This document shows positions 24,907-34,675 of a DNA stretch of 64,000 bases, piece after piece (position 1 is the stretch's first letter; each line of letters begins with the position of its first letter). Made by a program: the position numbers and the translations under genes. Source of the DNA: Pseudarthrobacter defluvii (GTDB lineage Bacteria; Actinomycetota; Actinomycetes; Actinomycetales; Micrococcaceae); the NCBI RefSeq assembly GCF_030323865.1, contig NZ_CP066362.1, positions 3,410,001 through 3,474,000 of the forward strand, given 5' to 3'. The notes below the pieces were generated by a model that saw only the letters and a list, made by a program, of their open reading frames with translations, did not search any database and was not told where the DNA came from.

Positions 24907-25584
24907 TCAGACCCCCATGGGATGCAGCCTGTTCCGGTCCCAGGGAACCGACCAGCCGAGCTGGTCGAAGAGGCCGCTCAAAACGATCCCGGTAAAGCCC
25001 CACACCACCACGCCGTTCACGGTGAAGGCAGGACTGTCAAAGGTGCGGCCCGCCCGGTGCACGGTGGCCATGACCCGGTTGTCCGGATCCAGGAGGTCAC
25101 GGACCGGGACGCGGAAAACCTGCGCGGATTCGCCGTAGTCCACCACGCGGACCGGAGACGGGGCATGCCACCATCCGAGCACAGGCGTCACCAGGAAGTT
25201 GCTGTGGGCCAGGCCCAGGTCCTGGAGCGTGCCCAGGACCTCAACCCCGCCCGAGTCCAGTCCGGTCTCCTCCTCGGCTTCGCGGAGCGCCGCTGCCACC
25301 GGCGTTTCTCCCCTGTCGATGCCGCCGCCGGGAAACGCAACCTGCCCCGGATGCGATCCCAGTGTGTGGGCGCGTTCCAGGAGCAACACGTCGAGGTCGG
25401 CCGGCGCCAGCGGCTTGCCGGATTCGGCCGGGACATCGTCAAGGACGCCGAAAAGCATCAGGACAGCGGCCCTGCGGGCACGTGCGGCGTCCACCGTGAG
25501 TGCGGCCCAGCGGGGATCAGGCGGACCGGCCGTTCCGGTTTCCGCCCTTCTGATCAGCTCGGCAAGGTCTTCGCGTGCACTCAC
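24907..25584 (-). CDS. NUDIX hydrolase, CoA pyrophosphatase type
   Basis: Probably hydrolyses CoA or its derivatives to phosphopantetheine and 3',5'-ADP. The 225-residue protein carries the NuCoA (UPF0035) motif [21 protein letters not shown] immediately followed by the Nudix box [24 protein letters not shown], a full match to Gx5Ex7REUxEExGU. GTG start at 25584 overlaps the nth stop by GTGA, so it is cotranslated with nth. In mycobacteria a NUDIX gene likewise accompanies nth and marP; here marP lies 18 kb away. Confidence 0.9.
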   Translation of the reverse strand: MSAREDLAELIRRAETGTAGPPDPRWAALTVDAARARRAAVLMLFGVLDDVPAESGKPLAPADLDVLLLERAHTLGSHPGQVAFPGGGIDRGETPVAAALREAEEETGLDSGGVEVLGTLQDLGLAHSNFLVTPVLGWWHAPSPVRVVDYGESAQVFRVPVRDLLDPDNRVMATVHRAGRTFDSPAFTVNGVVVWGFTGIVLSGLFDQLGWSVPWDRNRLHPMGV

Positions 25585-26414
25585 GGGGTCCTCAGCTGGG
25601 AGGCCATCCGGATTTCCGCGGCCCGGTGCTGCTCCGCCAGATACTGCTCCAGCAGCGCCTCGCTGCCAGGCGCAAGTTCGTATTTCAGGAGCTTGGCCGC
25701 TTTGTCGGGATCAGTCTCGCCCAGCCCGTAACTGGGGCACCAGTTGGCGACGGGGCAGGCCCCGCAGGCGGGCTTACGGGCATGGCACACGCGGCGGCCA
25801 TGGAAGATGACCCGGTGGGACAGCATGGTCCAGTCCTTGCGCTCGAACAGTTCGGCCACGTCCTGTTCGATCTGCACAGGGTCCTCGGACTGGGTCCACC
25901 CAAACCGCTTGGCCAGGCGGGCGAAGTGCGTGTCGACGGAGATCCCCGGAATGCCAAACGCGTTGGCGAGCACCACGTTGGCCGTCTTCCGCCCCACCCC
26001 CGGCAGCGTGACCAGGTCCTCCATCCGGCCCGGGACCTCGCCATCAAAGTCGTCCACCAGGCGGGTGCACAGGGCAAGGACATTCCGTGCCTTTGCGCGG
26101 AAGAATCCGGTGGGTTTGAGGATGGTTTCAAGGTCTGTTGGGTCTGCCTCGGCCAGCGAACGCGCGTTGGGGTAGCGCGTGAACAGAACCTTAGTGACCT
26201 GGTTGACCGTAACGTCGGTGGTTTGGGCGGACAGGACGGTGGCCACGAGCAGTTCGAACGGGTTTTTGAAATCCAGTTCCGCATGGGCGTAGGGGTATTT
26301 CTCGGCCAGGGCCCGGTGGATCCGGCGCGCGCGCCGTTTCAGCGCCAGTACGGATTCGGACGAGACCGCCGGCATTCCGGCGGCCTGGCCGGCTTTGGTG
26401 CGCACCCCGGCCAC
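25581..26414 (-). CDS. nth: Endonuclease III (DNA glycosylase/AP lyase)
   Basis: Removes oxidised pyrimidines and cleaves at abasic sites. The 277-residue protein has the HhH motif [13 protein letters not shown] with the catalytic Lys in GRKTA, and the catalytic Asp in [13 protein letters not shown]. The [4Fe-4S] cluster loop is [17 protein letters not shown] (C-x6-C-x2-C-x5-C spacing). The family core starts near residue 24 ([20 protein letters not shown]), after a short basic extension. GTG start at 26414; no strong Shine-Dalgarno is seen, but the gene upstream ends 5 bp earlier, so coupling is likely. Confidence 0.95.
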   Translation of the reverse strand: MAGVRTKAGQAAGMPAVSSESVLALKRRARRIHRALAEKYPYAHAELDFKNPFELLVATVLSAQTTDVTVNQVTKVLFTRYPNARSLAEADPTDLETILKPTGFFRAKARNVLALCTRLVDDFDGEVPGRMEDLVTLPGVGRKTANVVLANAFGIPGISVDTHFARLAKRFGWTQSEDPVQIEQDVAELFERKDWTMLSHRVIFHGRRVCHARKPACGACPVANWCPSYGLGETDPDKAAKLLKYELAPGSEALLEQYLAEQHRAAEIRMASQLRTP

Positions 26415-26419
26415 CGGCG

Positions 26420-27892
26420 TCAGCCGCGCTCGATGTTGCTGAGGTCGCGCAGGACGCCCAGCCGCCCGTCCGTGTGCTGGACCAGGAACTCGTGGCCGCG
26501 GTCCTCAAGCGCCAGGACCCAGCCCCCGGGTTCGATCACGAAGGCAGGGGCGCCGGTGCGGGGGTCGAAGGCCGTGCGGTGCTGGGCGACGGCAAACCAG
26601 AAGGCCTCGTGGATGGGCTGCCCGTCCGTTTCGTCGTGGCGGCTGGCCGGGTCCACCGTAGCCCCGATGGGCTGGTCGGAACGGACCTGCTGGTGGACGG
26701 CGGTGGCGGCGGGCGGTTCCCAGGCTGCCTGTGGAGCATGTGCGCCGGGGACATCCCCGTACTGGGTCTCCTCGGCGGCCGGCATGGAGGCAGGACGGAC
26801 GACGTCGGCTGCCTGGGTGGGCGGGCCGGCATCCACTTCAGGGGTCCGGTCGGAAACTTCGGGGGCGGTTGATACGGGCGTTGACGCGCCCGATGCAGCG
26901 GAGCCCGCATCGGCCTTGCCAGCTGCGGCACCGGCGGCGGGTGCGCCGCCGGAAGCTGGGGTGCCGGTGCCCGCGGCAGCGGAAGATGCGACGCCGGCTG
27001 CTCCCCCCGCAGCGGCCACGGGGACTGCCGCAGTGGCGGGCATGTGGGCAGACCGGCCAGGCTCAGGGCTGGAGGGAACGGGGTGCCCGGAGGAAGCTGG
27101 CTGCCCGGCGGACCCTGGCTGGGCAGGGGAAACCTGCTGGGCCGGGGACCCCGGCTGGACAGCGGAGGAGCCTGCACCTGCACCGCCAAAGATGCCGGCG
27201 CCCTTGAGGCCGCCCTTCGACTGGTTGGGGCCGGCTTCCGGCTTGGGTGCTTTGGGGGCCCGCGGCTTACGGACCGGGACCGCGGCTTCGCGTGCCACCA
27301 GGTGTGCCGGTACCTCTGGCCGGTCCTTGAAGTCGCCGGAGAGGTAGGGCAGGAAGCGGCCCAGCACCGTAGCGGCAAAGAGGACCAGCGAACCGATCAG
27401 GCCCACCAGCAGGCTGGTCACGTAGCCGCCGGCGACCGACAGGAAGAAGAAGGCAACCGCGAAGGAGGCCACCACGGACGCGAACTGGTCGATCGAGAGC
27501 GACCCCACCCGGATTTTGGTGGCAGGGGCCAGGCGGCGGGCAGCGAAGAGGGCACTGGTAATCAACGGCAGGATGATGCCCAATCCCAGGAAGAACAGGT
27601 TGTTCAGGTTCCACAGGTTGTACCGTGTGCCGAAGAGGGGCAGCAGGGACGCAACAAACAGGATGAGCGTGCCTGCGAAGACGGCCAGGTCGCGCACGGT
27701 GAACGGGCCGAGCACCGCCTGGTTGGCGTTCGGATCGAGCTTCCCGGCGCCGGCCTTTTGTCCTGCAGGCTGTCCCCCGGCGGCACCGCCGGCAGCAGCT
27801 GGCTGCCCCGGTCCCCCGGCCGTGGTTCCGGAGCCTCCTGGCCCCGCCCCGGTGTCCGGGCCCGTTCGCTGGCCGAAGCTCTGCTGGTTCAT
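26420..27892 (-). CDS. Four-TM protein with very long Ala/Pro/Gly-rich cytoplasmic-type tail (unknown function)
   Basis: I do not recognise this gene. The 490-residue protein has a Gly/Gln-rich N-terminus. Four hydrophobic helices lie between about residues 68 and 190 ([53 protein letters not shown] and [18 protein letters not shown]). A roughly 190-residue Ala/Pro/Gly/Ser linker follows. The C-terminal about 75 residues are ordered: [32 protein letters not shown] and [20 protein letters not shown]. This last part looks like a small beta domain. It ends 5 bp before nth, so it may be cotranscribed with the repair genes. The architecture suggests a membrane anchor presenting a C-terminal domain on a flexible tether. 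Confidence 0.72.
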   Translation of the reverse strand: MNQQSFGQRTGPDTGAGPGGSGTTAGGPGQPAAAGGAAGGQPAGQKAGAGKLDPNANQAVLGPFTVRDLAVFAGTLILFVASLLPLFGTRYNLWNLNNLFFLGLGIILPLITSALFAARRLAPATKIRVGSLSIDQFASVVASFAVAFFFLSVAGGYVTSLLVGLIGSLVLFAATVLGRFLPYLSGDFKDRPEVPAHLVAREAAVPVRKPRAPKAPKPEAGPNQSKGGLKGAGIFGGAGAGSSAVQPGSPAQQVSPAQPGSAGQPASSGHPVPSSPEPGRSAHMPATAAVPVAAAGGAAGVASSAAAGTGTPASGGAPAAGAAAGKADAGSAASGASTPVSTAPEVSDRTPEVDAGPPTQAADVVRPASMPAAEETQYGDVPGAHAPQAAWEPPAATAVHQQVRSDQPIGATVDPASRHDETDGQPIHEAFWFAVAQHRTAFDPRTGAPAFVIEPGGWVLALEDRGHEFLVQHTDGRLGVLRDLSNIERG

Positions 27893-28300
27893 TCTGCTCT
27901 CCTTAGCGTGGCGGCACCGGGCCCTTCGGGGACCTTAAAACTGTGCCGTCTTGACATGCGGTCCCGCTCCGGCGCAGCGCCAGCAGCGCCTTGCCGGAGT
28001 GGTCCGAAGTGAAGTCACAATTCCATCTCAGCCTAGTCAACAGCCAAGCTGATCACTAGCTGGCGGAGCCCCGCGGCGGCGCCTGCAGGGTTATGAACAC
28101 GCCATTCACCGCTTAAAGAAGACCGCTCGCGGGCGCTTCTGTGACGGGGGGCACAGAGGATGCGCGGCAAGCATTAGGCTAGGTTTCGGAACAGCTCTTT
28201 GCGGTATGCCCATCCCGGCTGGAGCCCAAAGCTGTGCAAGCGGCGGGCTCTGCGGTGGCGGCATCCCGCGCGGCAAAGATCGATGAATGATGAGGTTCAC
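27893..28300. other. Intergenic region upstream of acs, no gene seen
   Basis: A 408-bp divergent region between the four-TM gene and acs. It holds a CRP/GlxR-like dyad at 28140-28155. On the minus strand there is a possible -35 TTGACT (28035-28040) for the four-TM gene. In-frame codons upstream of the chosen acs start (28199-28300) read as basic shadow sequence. I see no RNA gene. Confidence 0.6.
28140..28155. promoter_or_regulatory. Near-perfect CRP/GlxR-type site upstream of acs
   Basis: TGTGACGGGGGGCACA matches TGTGA-N6-TCACA at 9 of 10 positions, about 150 bp upstream of the acs start. GlxR regulates acetate genes in Corynebacterium, and a GlxR-like protein is encoded at 44744. Binding is inferred. 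Confidence 0.45.
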
Positions 28301-30322
28301 ATGTCCCAGGACACTCCCAGCTCCACGGCCACCGTTCCGTCCGCTTCCGCCCAGCCGGCAGGCCAGCAGGGCCACCAGGGCGACGCCTTCGCGAACCTGC
28401 TGCATGAAACACGCGCCTTCCCGCCCCGCCCGGAGTTCGCGGCCAACGCCGTTGTCACCGCAGCAGAGTACGACGACGCCGATGCCGACCGGCCTGCCTT
28501 CTGGGCCAAAAAGGCGCGGGAGCTGCTGACCTGGAGCAAGGACTTCACCCAGGCCCTGGATTGGTCCGATCCGCCGTTCGCCAAGTGGTTTGTTGGCGGT
28601 GAGCTCAACGCCGCCTACAACGCCCTGGACCGGCACGTTGAGGCCGGCAACGGGGACCGGGTTGCCATCTATTTCGAGGGCGAACCCGGGGACACCCGCA
28701 CCTACACGTACGCGCAGCTGACCGAGGAAGTGAAGAAGGCTGCCAATGCCTTCGAATCCCTGGGCGTGGCCAAGGGTGACCGGGTGGCGGTGTACCTGCC
28801 CATGATCCCGGAGGCCGTCATCACGCTGTTGGCGTGCGCCCGTATCGGCGCCGTGCACTCGGTGGTGTTCGGCGGCTTCTCCGCCGAAGCCCTGCGTTCG
28901 CGGATCGACGACGCCGAGGCCAAGCTGGTGGTCACCGCGGACGGCACCTACCGCCGCGGCAAGCCGAGCCCCCTCAAGGCCGCGGTCGACGACGCCCTGG
29001 CCCACGATGGCCATACCGTACAGAACGTGGTGGTGGTCAAGCGCAACGGCCAGGACGTGGACTGGAAGGAAGGCCGGGACCACTGGTGGGCTGACACCGT
29101 GGAGACGGCGTCCGCCGAGCACACCGCCGTGGGCCACGATTCCGAGCACCCGCTGTACATCCTCTACACCTCCGGCACCACCGGAAAGCCCAAGGGCATC
29201 CTGCACACCACCGGCGGCTACATCACCCAGACCGCCTACACCCACAAGGCAGTCTTCGACCTGCACCCGGAGACGGACGTGTACTGGTGCACGGCCGACG
29301 TCGGCTGGGTCACCGGCCACTCGTACGTCGCCTACGCGCCGCTCATCAACGGCGCCACCCAGGTGATGTACGAAGGCACCCCGGATTCCCCGCACCAGGG
29401 CCGCTGGTGGGAGATCGTGGAAAAGTACAAGGTCTCCATCCTCTACACCGCCCCCACCGCCATCCGCACCTTCATGAAATGGGGTTCGGAGATCCCGGCG
29501 AAGTACGACCTCTCCTCGCTCCGCGTGCTGGGTTCGGTGGGTGAACCGATCAACCCCGAAGCGTGGATGTGGTACCGCAAGGTCATCGGCGGCGACAAGG
29601 CCCCCATTGTGGACACCTGGTGGCAGACCGAAACCGGCGCCCAGATGATCGCCCCGCTGCCCGGGGTGACCGCCACCAAACCCGGCTCGGCACAGGTGCC
29701 GCTGCCCGGCATCGCCGTGGACGTTGTCGACGAAATGGGCGAATCGGTCCCCAACGGGCACGGCGGCTTCCTGGTGATCCGCGAACCGTGGCCCTCCATG
29801 CTCCGCGGTATCTGGGGCGACCCTGAGCGGTTCAAGGACACCTACTGGTCCCGGTTCGAGAACATGTATTTCGCCGGTGACGGCGCCAAGAAGGATGAAG
29901 ACGGCGACATCTGGCTGCTCGGCCGGGTGGATGACGTCATGAACGTCTCCGGGCACCGGCTCTCCACCACCGAGATCGAATCCGCCCTGGTGAGCCACCC
30001 TGCCGTGGCGGAGGCCGCCGTCGTGGGTGCCACGGACGAAACCACGGGCCAGGCCGTCGTCGCGTTCGTCATCCTCCGCGGCGACGCCGCGAACAACGGC
30101 GACGCCACCGTCCAGGAACTGCGCAACCACGTGGGCAAGGAGATCGGACCCATCGCCAAGCCCAAGAACATCCTGGTGGTGCCCGAACTGCCCAAGACCC
30201 GGTCCGGCAAGATCATGCGCCGCCTCCTCAAGGACGTCGCCGAAGGCCGCGACCCGGGCGATGCCACTACCCTCTCCGACCCGTCCATCATGCAGGAGAT
30301 CGCCCAGTCGCTCAGAAAGTAA
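28301..30322 (+). CDS. acsA: Acetyl-coenzyme A synthetase
   Basis: Activates acetate to acetyl-CoA through acetyl-AMP. The 673-residue protein has the AMP-binding loop [24 protein letters not shown] (motif A5-like), [17 protein letters not shown], and the catalytic, acetylatable lysine in [12 protein letters not shown] near the C-terminus. AcuC (881-2092) could control that lysine. The ATG at 28301 has GAGG 6 bases upstream; a second ATG at 28283 is possible. Residues 1-25 are a Ser/Gln-rich leader. A strong hairpin follows the stop and isolates it from the sugar genes. Confidence 0.95.
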   Translation: MSQDTPSSTATVPSASAQPAGQQGHQGDAFANLLHETRAFPPRPEFAANAVVTAAEYDDADADRPAFWAKKARELLTWSKDFTQALDWSDPPFAKWFVGGELNAAYNALDRHVEAGNGDRVAIYFEGEPGDTRTYTYAQLTEEVKKAANAFESLGVAKGDRVAVYLPMIPEAVITLLACARIGAVHSVVFGGFSAEALRSRIDDAEAKLVVTADGTYRRGKPSPLKAAVDDALAHDGHTVQNVVVVKRNGQDVDWKEGRDHWWADTVETASAEHTAVGHDSEHPLYILYTSGTTGKPKGILHTTGGYITQTAYTHKAVFDLHPETDVYWCTADVGWVTGHSYVAYAPLINGATQVMYEGTPDSPHQGRWWEIVEKYKVSILYTAPTAIRTFMKWGSEIPAKYDLSSLRVLGSVGEPINPEAWMWYRKVIGGDKAPIVDTWWQTETGAQMIAPLPGVTATKPGSAQVPLPGIAVDVVDEMGESVPNGHGGFLVIREPWPSMLRGIWGDPERFKDTYWSRFENMYFAGDGAKKDEDGDIWLLGRVDDVMNVSGHRLSTTEIESALVSHPAVAEAAVVGATDETTGQAVVAFVILRGDAANNGDATVQELRNHVGKEIGPIAKPKNILVVPELPKTRSGKIMRRLLKDVAEGRDPGDATTLSDPSIMQEIAQSLRK

Positions 30323-30353
30323 CACAGGCTTAGCACCTGTCCCGGCGCCCTGA

Positions 30354-30397
30354 AATGGCCCCGCTTTCCCTGTCTTTGCAAGGAAAACGGGGCCATT
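30354..30397. terminator. Long hairpin terminator after acs
   Basis: AATGGCCCCG (30354-30363) pairs perfectly with CGGGGCCATT (30388-30397). One mismatch further in, TTTCC (30365-30369) pairs with GGAAA (30382-30386). It lies 32 bp after the acs stop, before the promoter of the first sugar operon. Confidence 0.75.
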
Positions 30398-30451
30398 CCC
30401 ATGTTGTGACGATTCAAACCGCATCAACACCCAAAATGTTATTTACCGTTC

Positions 30452-30480
30452 TTCCATGTTCTGTTTTGCGAGGTTATAGT
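30452..30480 (+). promoter_or_regulatory. Candidate promoter of the first sugar importer
   Basis: A -35-like TTCCAT (30452-30457) and a -10-like TATAGT (30475-30480) are separated by 17 bp in a locally AT-rich stretch. Transcription would start near 30487, just before the CRP-type dyad. Confidence 0.4.
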
Positions 30481-30489
30481 CGGACCTAA

Positions 30490-30505
30490 TGTGAGGTGCC
30501 TCACA
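30490..30505. promoter_or_regulatory. Perfect CRP/GlxR consensus site upstream of the sugar-binding protein gene
   Basis: TGTGAGGTGCCTCACA is a perfect TGTGA-N6-TCACA dyad, with 7-bp arms TGTGAGG/CCTCACA. It lies 27 bp before the start codon. If the upstream -10 is right, the site covers about +4 to +19, which would suggest repression rather than activation. Confidence 0.65.
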
Positions 30506-30531
30506 TGCGGCTAGTACTCAAGGGAGAGACC

Positions 30532-31842
30532 ATGGCTTCTCAGTTTGATGCGTCGGCAACTGCCTTCCCCAGCAGGCGGACCATCCTCAAGACCGTCGGC
30601 GTTGGCGCAGTGGGCCTGGCCGGCATCCCGTTCCTCGCGGCCTGCACCGGCGGAAGCGCGCCGTCCGGCACAGGTTCCGACTCTTCCGGCCTCACCTTCG
30701 GCTCGGGTTCCTCCGACGACGTCCCCAAGCGGGCGTACCAGGCGGTCACCGATGCCTTCACGGCCAAGACCGGCAAAAAAGTCACCACCAACGTGGTGCC
30801 CCACAATGACTTCCAGAACAAGATCAATTCCTACCTGCAGGGCTCTCCCGACGATACCTTCACCTGGTTCGCCGGCTACCGGATGCAGTACTACGCGGGC
30901 AAGGGCCTCCTCGCGCCCATTGACGATGTCTGGCAGACCATTGGCGGCAACTACTCCGATGCGCTGAAGAAAGCATCCACGGGGCCGGACGGCAAGATGT
31001 ACTTCGTACCCAACTACAACTACCCCTGGGGCTTCTTCTACCGGAAGAGCCTTTGGGCGGAGAAGGGGTACCAGGTGCCGGCAACCTTTGATGCCCTCAA
31101 GGCCCTGGCAACAAAGATGCAGGCCGACGGCATCATTCCCATTGGCTTTGCCGACAAAGACGGCTGGCCCGCCATGGGCACCTTCGACTACATCAACATG
31201 CGGCTCAACGGCTACCAGTTCCACGTGGACCTCTGCGCACACAAGGAATCCTGGGACCAGCAGAAGGTCACTTCCGTCTTCGACACCTGGAAGGCGCTCC
31301 TGCCCTTCCAGGATCCCGCCGCCCTGGGCCAAACCTGGCAGGACGCGGCCAAGGCACTGGAAGCCAAGAAGACCGGCATGTACCTGCTGGGCTCCTTCGT
31401 CACGCAGCAGTTCACGGACCCGGCGGTGCTGGCAGACATCGATTTCTTCCCCTTCCCGGAGATCGCCATGGAAGGCAGGGACGCCGTCGAAGCCCCCATC
31501 GACGGCCTGCTGCTGTCCAAGAAGGGCGGGGACAACAAGGCAGCCCGCGACTTCATGTCGTTCATGGGCACGCCGGAGGCCCAGGACGCCTACGCCAAGG
31601 TTGATAACTCGAACATCGCCACCGCCAAGGGCACGGACACCTCGAAGTTCACACCACTGAACAAGACCTGTGCGGACACGATCGCCAATGCCAAACACAT
31701 CAGCCAGTTCTTCGACCGGGACGCGTTGCCGGCCATGGCCAACAACGTGATGATTCCGGCGCTGCAGAGCTTCATCAAGGACGGCAGCGTGGACGTCAAG
31801 AACCTTGAGGCCCAGGCCAAGAACCTCTACGCAGCGCAGTAG
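30532..31842 (+). CDS. Sugar ABC transporter substrate-binding lipoprotein (substrate unknown)
   Basis: A 436-residue extracytoplasmic solute-binding protein of the sugar (CUT1) type. The leader has a twin-arginine PSRRTILK followed by VGVGAVGLAGIPFLAAC, a lipobox, so it may use Tat export before lipidation. The mature part has family features: TFTWFAGYRMQYYAGKGLLAPID, then PWGFFYRKSLWAEKGYQVPATFD, then AMEGRDAVEAPIDGLLLSKK and DNKAARDFMSFMGTPEAQDAY. The start at 30532 has AAGGGAGA upstream. Two permease genes follow and a DeoR regulator ends the cluster; no ATPase gene is present. Without a linked hydrolase the substrate cannot be named. Confidence 0.88.
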   Translation: MASQFDASATAFPSRRTILKTVGVGAVGLAGIPFLAACTGGSAPSGTGSDSSGLTFGSGSSDDVPKRAYQAVTDAFTAKTGKKVTTNVVPHNDFQNKINSYLQGSPDDTFTWFAGYRMQYYAGKGLLAPIDDVWQTIGGNYSDALKKASTGPDGKMYFVPNYNYPWGFFYRKSLWAEKGYQVPATFDALKALATKMQADGIIPIGFADKDGWPAMGTFDYINMRLNGYQFHVDLCAHKESWDQQKVTSVFDTWKALLPFQDPAALGQTWQDAAKALEAKKTGMYLLGSFVTQQFTDPAVLADIDFFPFPEIAMEGRDAVEAPIDGLLLSKKGGDNKAARDFMSFMGTPEAQDAYAKVDNSNIATAKGTDTSKFTPLNKTCADTIANAKHISQFFDRDALPAMANNVMIPALQSFIKDGSVDVKNLEAQAKNLYAAQ

Positions 31843-31856
31843 CCCCGCCAAAGGAA

Positions 31857-31890
31857 GGACGACGGCGGCGCGGGGCTCCCGCCGTCGTCC
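31857..31890 (+). terminator. Intercistronic hairpin between binding-protein and permease genes
   Basis: GGACGACGGCGG (31857-31868) pairs perfectly with CCGCCGTCGTCC (31879-31890) around a 10-base loop. It lies between the abundant binding-protein gene and the permease genes, without a T-tract. That is where malE-malF-type RNA stabilisers or attenuators are found. Confidence 0.5.
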
Positions 31891-31924
31891 ATCCTCATGC
31901 ATCCAACAGCAAGGAAAGACAGCC

Positions 31925-32893
31925 ATGAGCAGCACCGCACGAGAACTGATTCCGCCCGAGGCACGGGAGCCGGCCGTCCCTGTCCGCCGGACCAAAGGCG
32001 GGCGGGTCCGCCGCCTGTCCGGACGGGACAAACTGGTCCTGTCCCTGATGGTGGGCATCCCCACGCTGATCGAATTGGCGATGGTCTGGCTGCCCATGCT
32101 GATGTCGGTAGGGCTCAGCTTCACCCGGTGGAACGGCCTGGACCTGGCGGACATCCGGCCGGCAGGCACGGCGAACTACCAGTTCATCGCGCAGGACTAC
32201 CCGCCGTTCTGGCCGGCGGTCCAGCACAACATGCTCTGGCTGCTGTTCCTGGCCCTCATCGCCACCCCGCTGGGTTTGCTGCTCGCGGTGCTGCTGGACC
32301 AAAACATCCGCGGAAGCAGGATCTACCAGAGCATCTTCTTCGCACCCGTCATGCTGTCGCTCGCCCTGATCGGCATCATCTGGCAGCTCTTCTACCAGCG
32401 GGACAACGGCCTCCTCAACTTCCTCCTGGGCACCGCTGGCACGCCGCAGGCCGTTGACTGGTTCGGCGACTCGTCGGTCAATATCTGGGCGGCCATGATT
32501 GCGGCCACCTGGCGCCATGCCGGCTACGTCATGCTGCTTTACCTGGCAGGCTTGAAGGGCGTCGACCCCAGCCTGAAGGAGGCCGCGGCCATCGACGGCG
32601 CGTCCGCCGTGCAGACGTTCTTCCGGGTGGTCTTTCCCGCCATGCGGCCCATCAACATCGTCATTGTGGTCATCACCATCATCGAGTCCCTCCGCGCCTT
32701 CGACGTTGTCTACGTGATCAACCGCGGCACCAACGGCCTGGAAATGCTCAGCGCCCTGGTGATCCAGAACCTCGTGGGCGAAGGCCAGGTGATCGGCGTT
32801 GGCTCCGCCCTCGCTGTGGTGCTGCTGGTCATTTCACTCGTCCCCATCGTCTTCTACCTCAGCCGCACCTTTGGCAAGGAGAACCAAGCATGA
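31925..32893 (+). CDS. Sugar ABC transporter permease (MalF/CUT1 type)
   Basis: A 322-residue inner-membrane permease with a charged N-terminus and about six transmembrane helices, beginning LVLSLMVGIPTLIELAMVW. The EAA loop that docks the ATPase is KEAAAIDGASAVQTFFRVVFPAMRPI near residue 220. The ATG at 31925 follows AAGGAAAG. Its stop overlaps the next permease start by ATGA. Together they form the heterodimeric channel of the importer; the ATPase must be supplied from elsewhere. Confidence 0.9.
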   Translation: MSSTARELIPPEAREPAVPVRRTKGGRVRRLSGRDKLVLSLMVGIPTLIELAMVWLPMLMSVGLSFTRWNGLDLADIRPAGTANYQFIAQDYPPFWPAVQHNMLWLLFLALIATPLGLLLAVLLDQNIRGSRIYQSIFFAPVMLSLALIGIIWQLFYQRDNGLLNFLLGTAGTPQAVDWFGDSSVNIWAAMIAATWRHAGYVMLLYLAGLKGVDPSLKEAAAIDGASAVQTFFRVVFPAMRPINIVIVVITIIESLRAFDVVYVINRGTNGLEMLSALVIQNLVGEGQVIGVGSALAVVLLVISLVPIVFYLSRTFGKENQA

Positions 32894-33804
32894 GCATCGC
32901 CGAAGCCCGCGCCCCCAGGGCCTCCGCAGAAACCACCGACCGGTCCGGAAGCCGCCCCAAGCGGCATTACGGGACCCACATCTTCCTGCTGGTGATGGCC
33001 GCCGTGTGGCTGGTTCCCTTGGGCTGGTCCGTCTTCACCGCGCTCCGGCCGGTGGCGTCCACCAACGAGCACGGCTACTTCAGCGTTGCCGGCGACTTCA
33101 ACTTCGACAACTTCGTCCAGGCCTGGACGCAGGGAGGTTTTGCCACCTACTTCTGGAATTCGGTCATCATCACCGTGCCTGCGGTCCTGCTGACCCTGTT
33201 CCTCGCCTCCCTCATGGCCTTCGCCGTGAGCCGCGTCAACTGGAAGTTCAACATCACCCTGCTGATCATGTTCACCGCGGGAAACCTGCTGCCCCCGCAG
33301 GTCCTCGCGGCGCCCCTCTTCGAGATGGCCAAGCACTTCCAGGTGCCCTACTCCTTCAGCGATTCCGGCAACATGCTGAACACCTACATCATCGTCATTG
33401 CGGTGGACACGGCGTTCCAGATGGGGTTCTGCACCTTCGTTCTCTCGAATTACATGAAGGCCCTCTCCGCCGACCTGACCGAGGCCGCCCTGGTGGATGG
33501 TGCAGGCATCTGGCGGCAGTACCGGGAGATCATCCTGCCGCTGTGCCGCCCGGCGTTCGCAGCCCTGGGCACCCTGGAAGTCATCTTCATCTACAACGAC
33601 TACTTCTGGCCCCTCCTGTTCATCCAGAGCGGCAACCGCCTCCCCATCACCACCGCCATCAACAACCTGCAGGGCCAGTTCCTGAACAACTACAACCTCC
33701 TGGCGGCAGGCGCGGTGATCACCGTGATTCCCACGCTGGTCATCTACCTGCTCCTCCAGCGGCAGTTTGTTGCGGGGCTGACTCTCGGTTCCAGCAAGGG
33801 GTAG
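32890..33804 (+). CDS. Sugar ABC transporter permease (MalG/CUT1 type)
   Basis: A 304-residue second permease with six predicted helices, starting HIFLLVMAAVWLVPLGWSVF. The EAA loop is TEAALVDGAGIWRQYREIILPLCRP, near residue 200. It follows its partner with an ATGA overlap. The C-terminus QRQFVAGLTLGSSKG is the usual MalG-type ending. The DeoR-type regulator gene begins 55 bp later on the same strand. Confidence 0.9.
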   Translation: MSIAEARAPRASAETTDRSGSRPKRHYGTHIFLLVMAAVWLVPLGWSVFTALRPVASTNEHGYFSVAGDFNFDNFVQAWTQGGFATYFWNSVIITVPAVLLTLFLASLMAFAVSRVNWKFNITLLIMFTAGNLLPPQVLAAPLFEMAKHFQVPYSFSDSGNMLNTYIIVIAVDTAFQMGFCTFVLSNYMKALSADLTEAALVDGAGIWRQYREIILPLCRPAFAALGTLEVIFIYNDYFWPLLFIQSGNRLPITTAINNLQGQFLNNYNLLAAGAVITVIPTLVIYLLLQRQFVAGLTLGSSKG

Positions 33805-33859
33805 GCAAAGATGGAACATGAAGCGGACACCGCTCCCTTAGCCGCCCGAAAGGAACTCC

Positions 33860-34648
33860 ATGCTCCCCGCAGCACGCCACCAGGCCATCGTGGACGCCGT
33901 CCAGCGGGAAAGGGTGGTCCGCGTATCCGACCTCGCCCAGCAACTGGGCGTCTCGCTCATGACCGTCCGGCGGGACATCGAACTGCTGGAGGAAAGCGGC
34001 AAGCTGGAGCGGATCCACGGCGGAGCCAAGCTTCCGGGCGACGCCAGCACGCACGAGCCCGGCTTCGAACTGAAGTCCACCCAATTAACTGCCGAGAAGC
34101 GTGCCATTGCGGTTGCAGCGGCGGCGCTGGTCCATGAAGGCATGGCTGTTGGGCTGAGCGCGGGGACCACCACGTGGGCACTCGCCAAGGAACTGGTGGA
34201 CGGGCCGCCCATCACCGTGGTGACCAACTCCGTTCGCATCGCCGACCTGTTCCACCATGCCGCCACGACCGGCCCGGCCCGCTACAGCTCCACCGTGATC
34301 CTGATCGGCGGCCAGCGCACGCCGTCGGACGCCCTGGTGGGACCCATCGCCACCAGCGCGCTGAAGCAGCTTCACCTGGACCTGCTGTTCCTCGGCGTCC
34401 ATGGCATGGATTCGGTGGCCGGCTTCACCACGCCCAACCTCCTGGAGGCCGAAACGGACCGGGCCTTCGTGGCCGCAGCCCGGAAGACCGTGGTCCTGGC
34501 GGACCACACCAAGTGGGGTGTGCTGGGCATCAGCTCGATTGCCTCACTGGACGATGTGGACGAGGTCATCAGCGACCCCGGCCTGGGTTCCGAAGCCCAG
34601 CGGGTCCTGCAGGACCGGGTGGGCAGGCTTCGGCTCGCCGCAGCCTAG
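33860..34648 (+). CDS. DeoR/GlpR-family sugar-operon regulator
   Basis: A 262-residue repressor-like protein. The N-terminal HTH reads RVSDLAQQLGVSLMTVRRDIELLEESGKLERIHGGA, the DeoR signature. The C-terminal DeoRC effector domain has SAGTTTWALAKEL, VVTNSVRIA and LADHTKWG, a fold that senses phosphorylated sugars. AAAGGAACTCC precedes the ATG. It is the last gene of the first sugar cluster and is probably its local regulator, sensing an intracellular sugar phosphate. It converges on the LacI-type gene with 27 bp between them. Confidence 0.88.
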   Translation: MLPAARHQAIVDAVQRERVVRVSDLAQQLGVSLMTVRRDIELLEESGKLERIHGGAKLPGDASTHEPGFELKSTQLTAEKRAIAVAAAALVHEGMAVGLSAGTTTWALAKELVDGPPITVVTNSVRIADLFHHAATTGPARYSSTVILIGGQRTPSDALVGPIATSALKQLHLDLLFLGVHGMDSVAGFTTPNLLEAETDRAFVAAARKTVVLADHTKWGVLGISSIASLDDVDEVISDPGLGSEAQRVLQDRVGRLRLAAA

Positions 34649-34675
34649 GGGACAGCCAGCCTACGGACAGCCAGC

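Noticed and set aside
28106..30430. A 774-residue open frame on the minus strand across acs
   Set aside because: It is antisense to a clear acetyl-CoA synthetase, has His/Gly-rich composition without domains, and is expected from high GC at third codon positions.
30511..32169. A 552-residue minus-strand frame over the first sugar importer
   Set aside because: Complement of the binding-protein gene; no ribosome site, no family motif, and biased composition typical of shadow frames.
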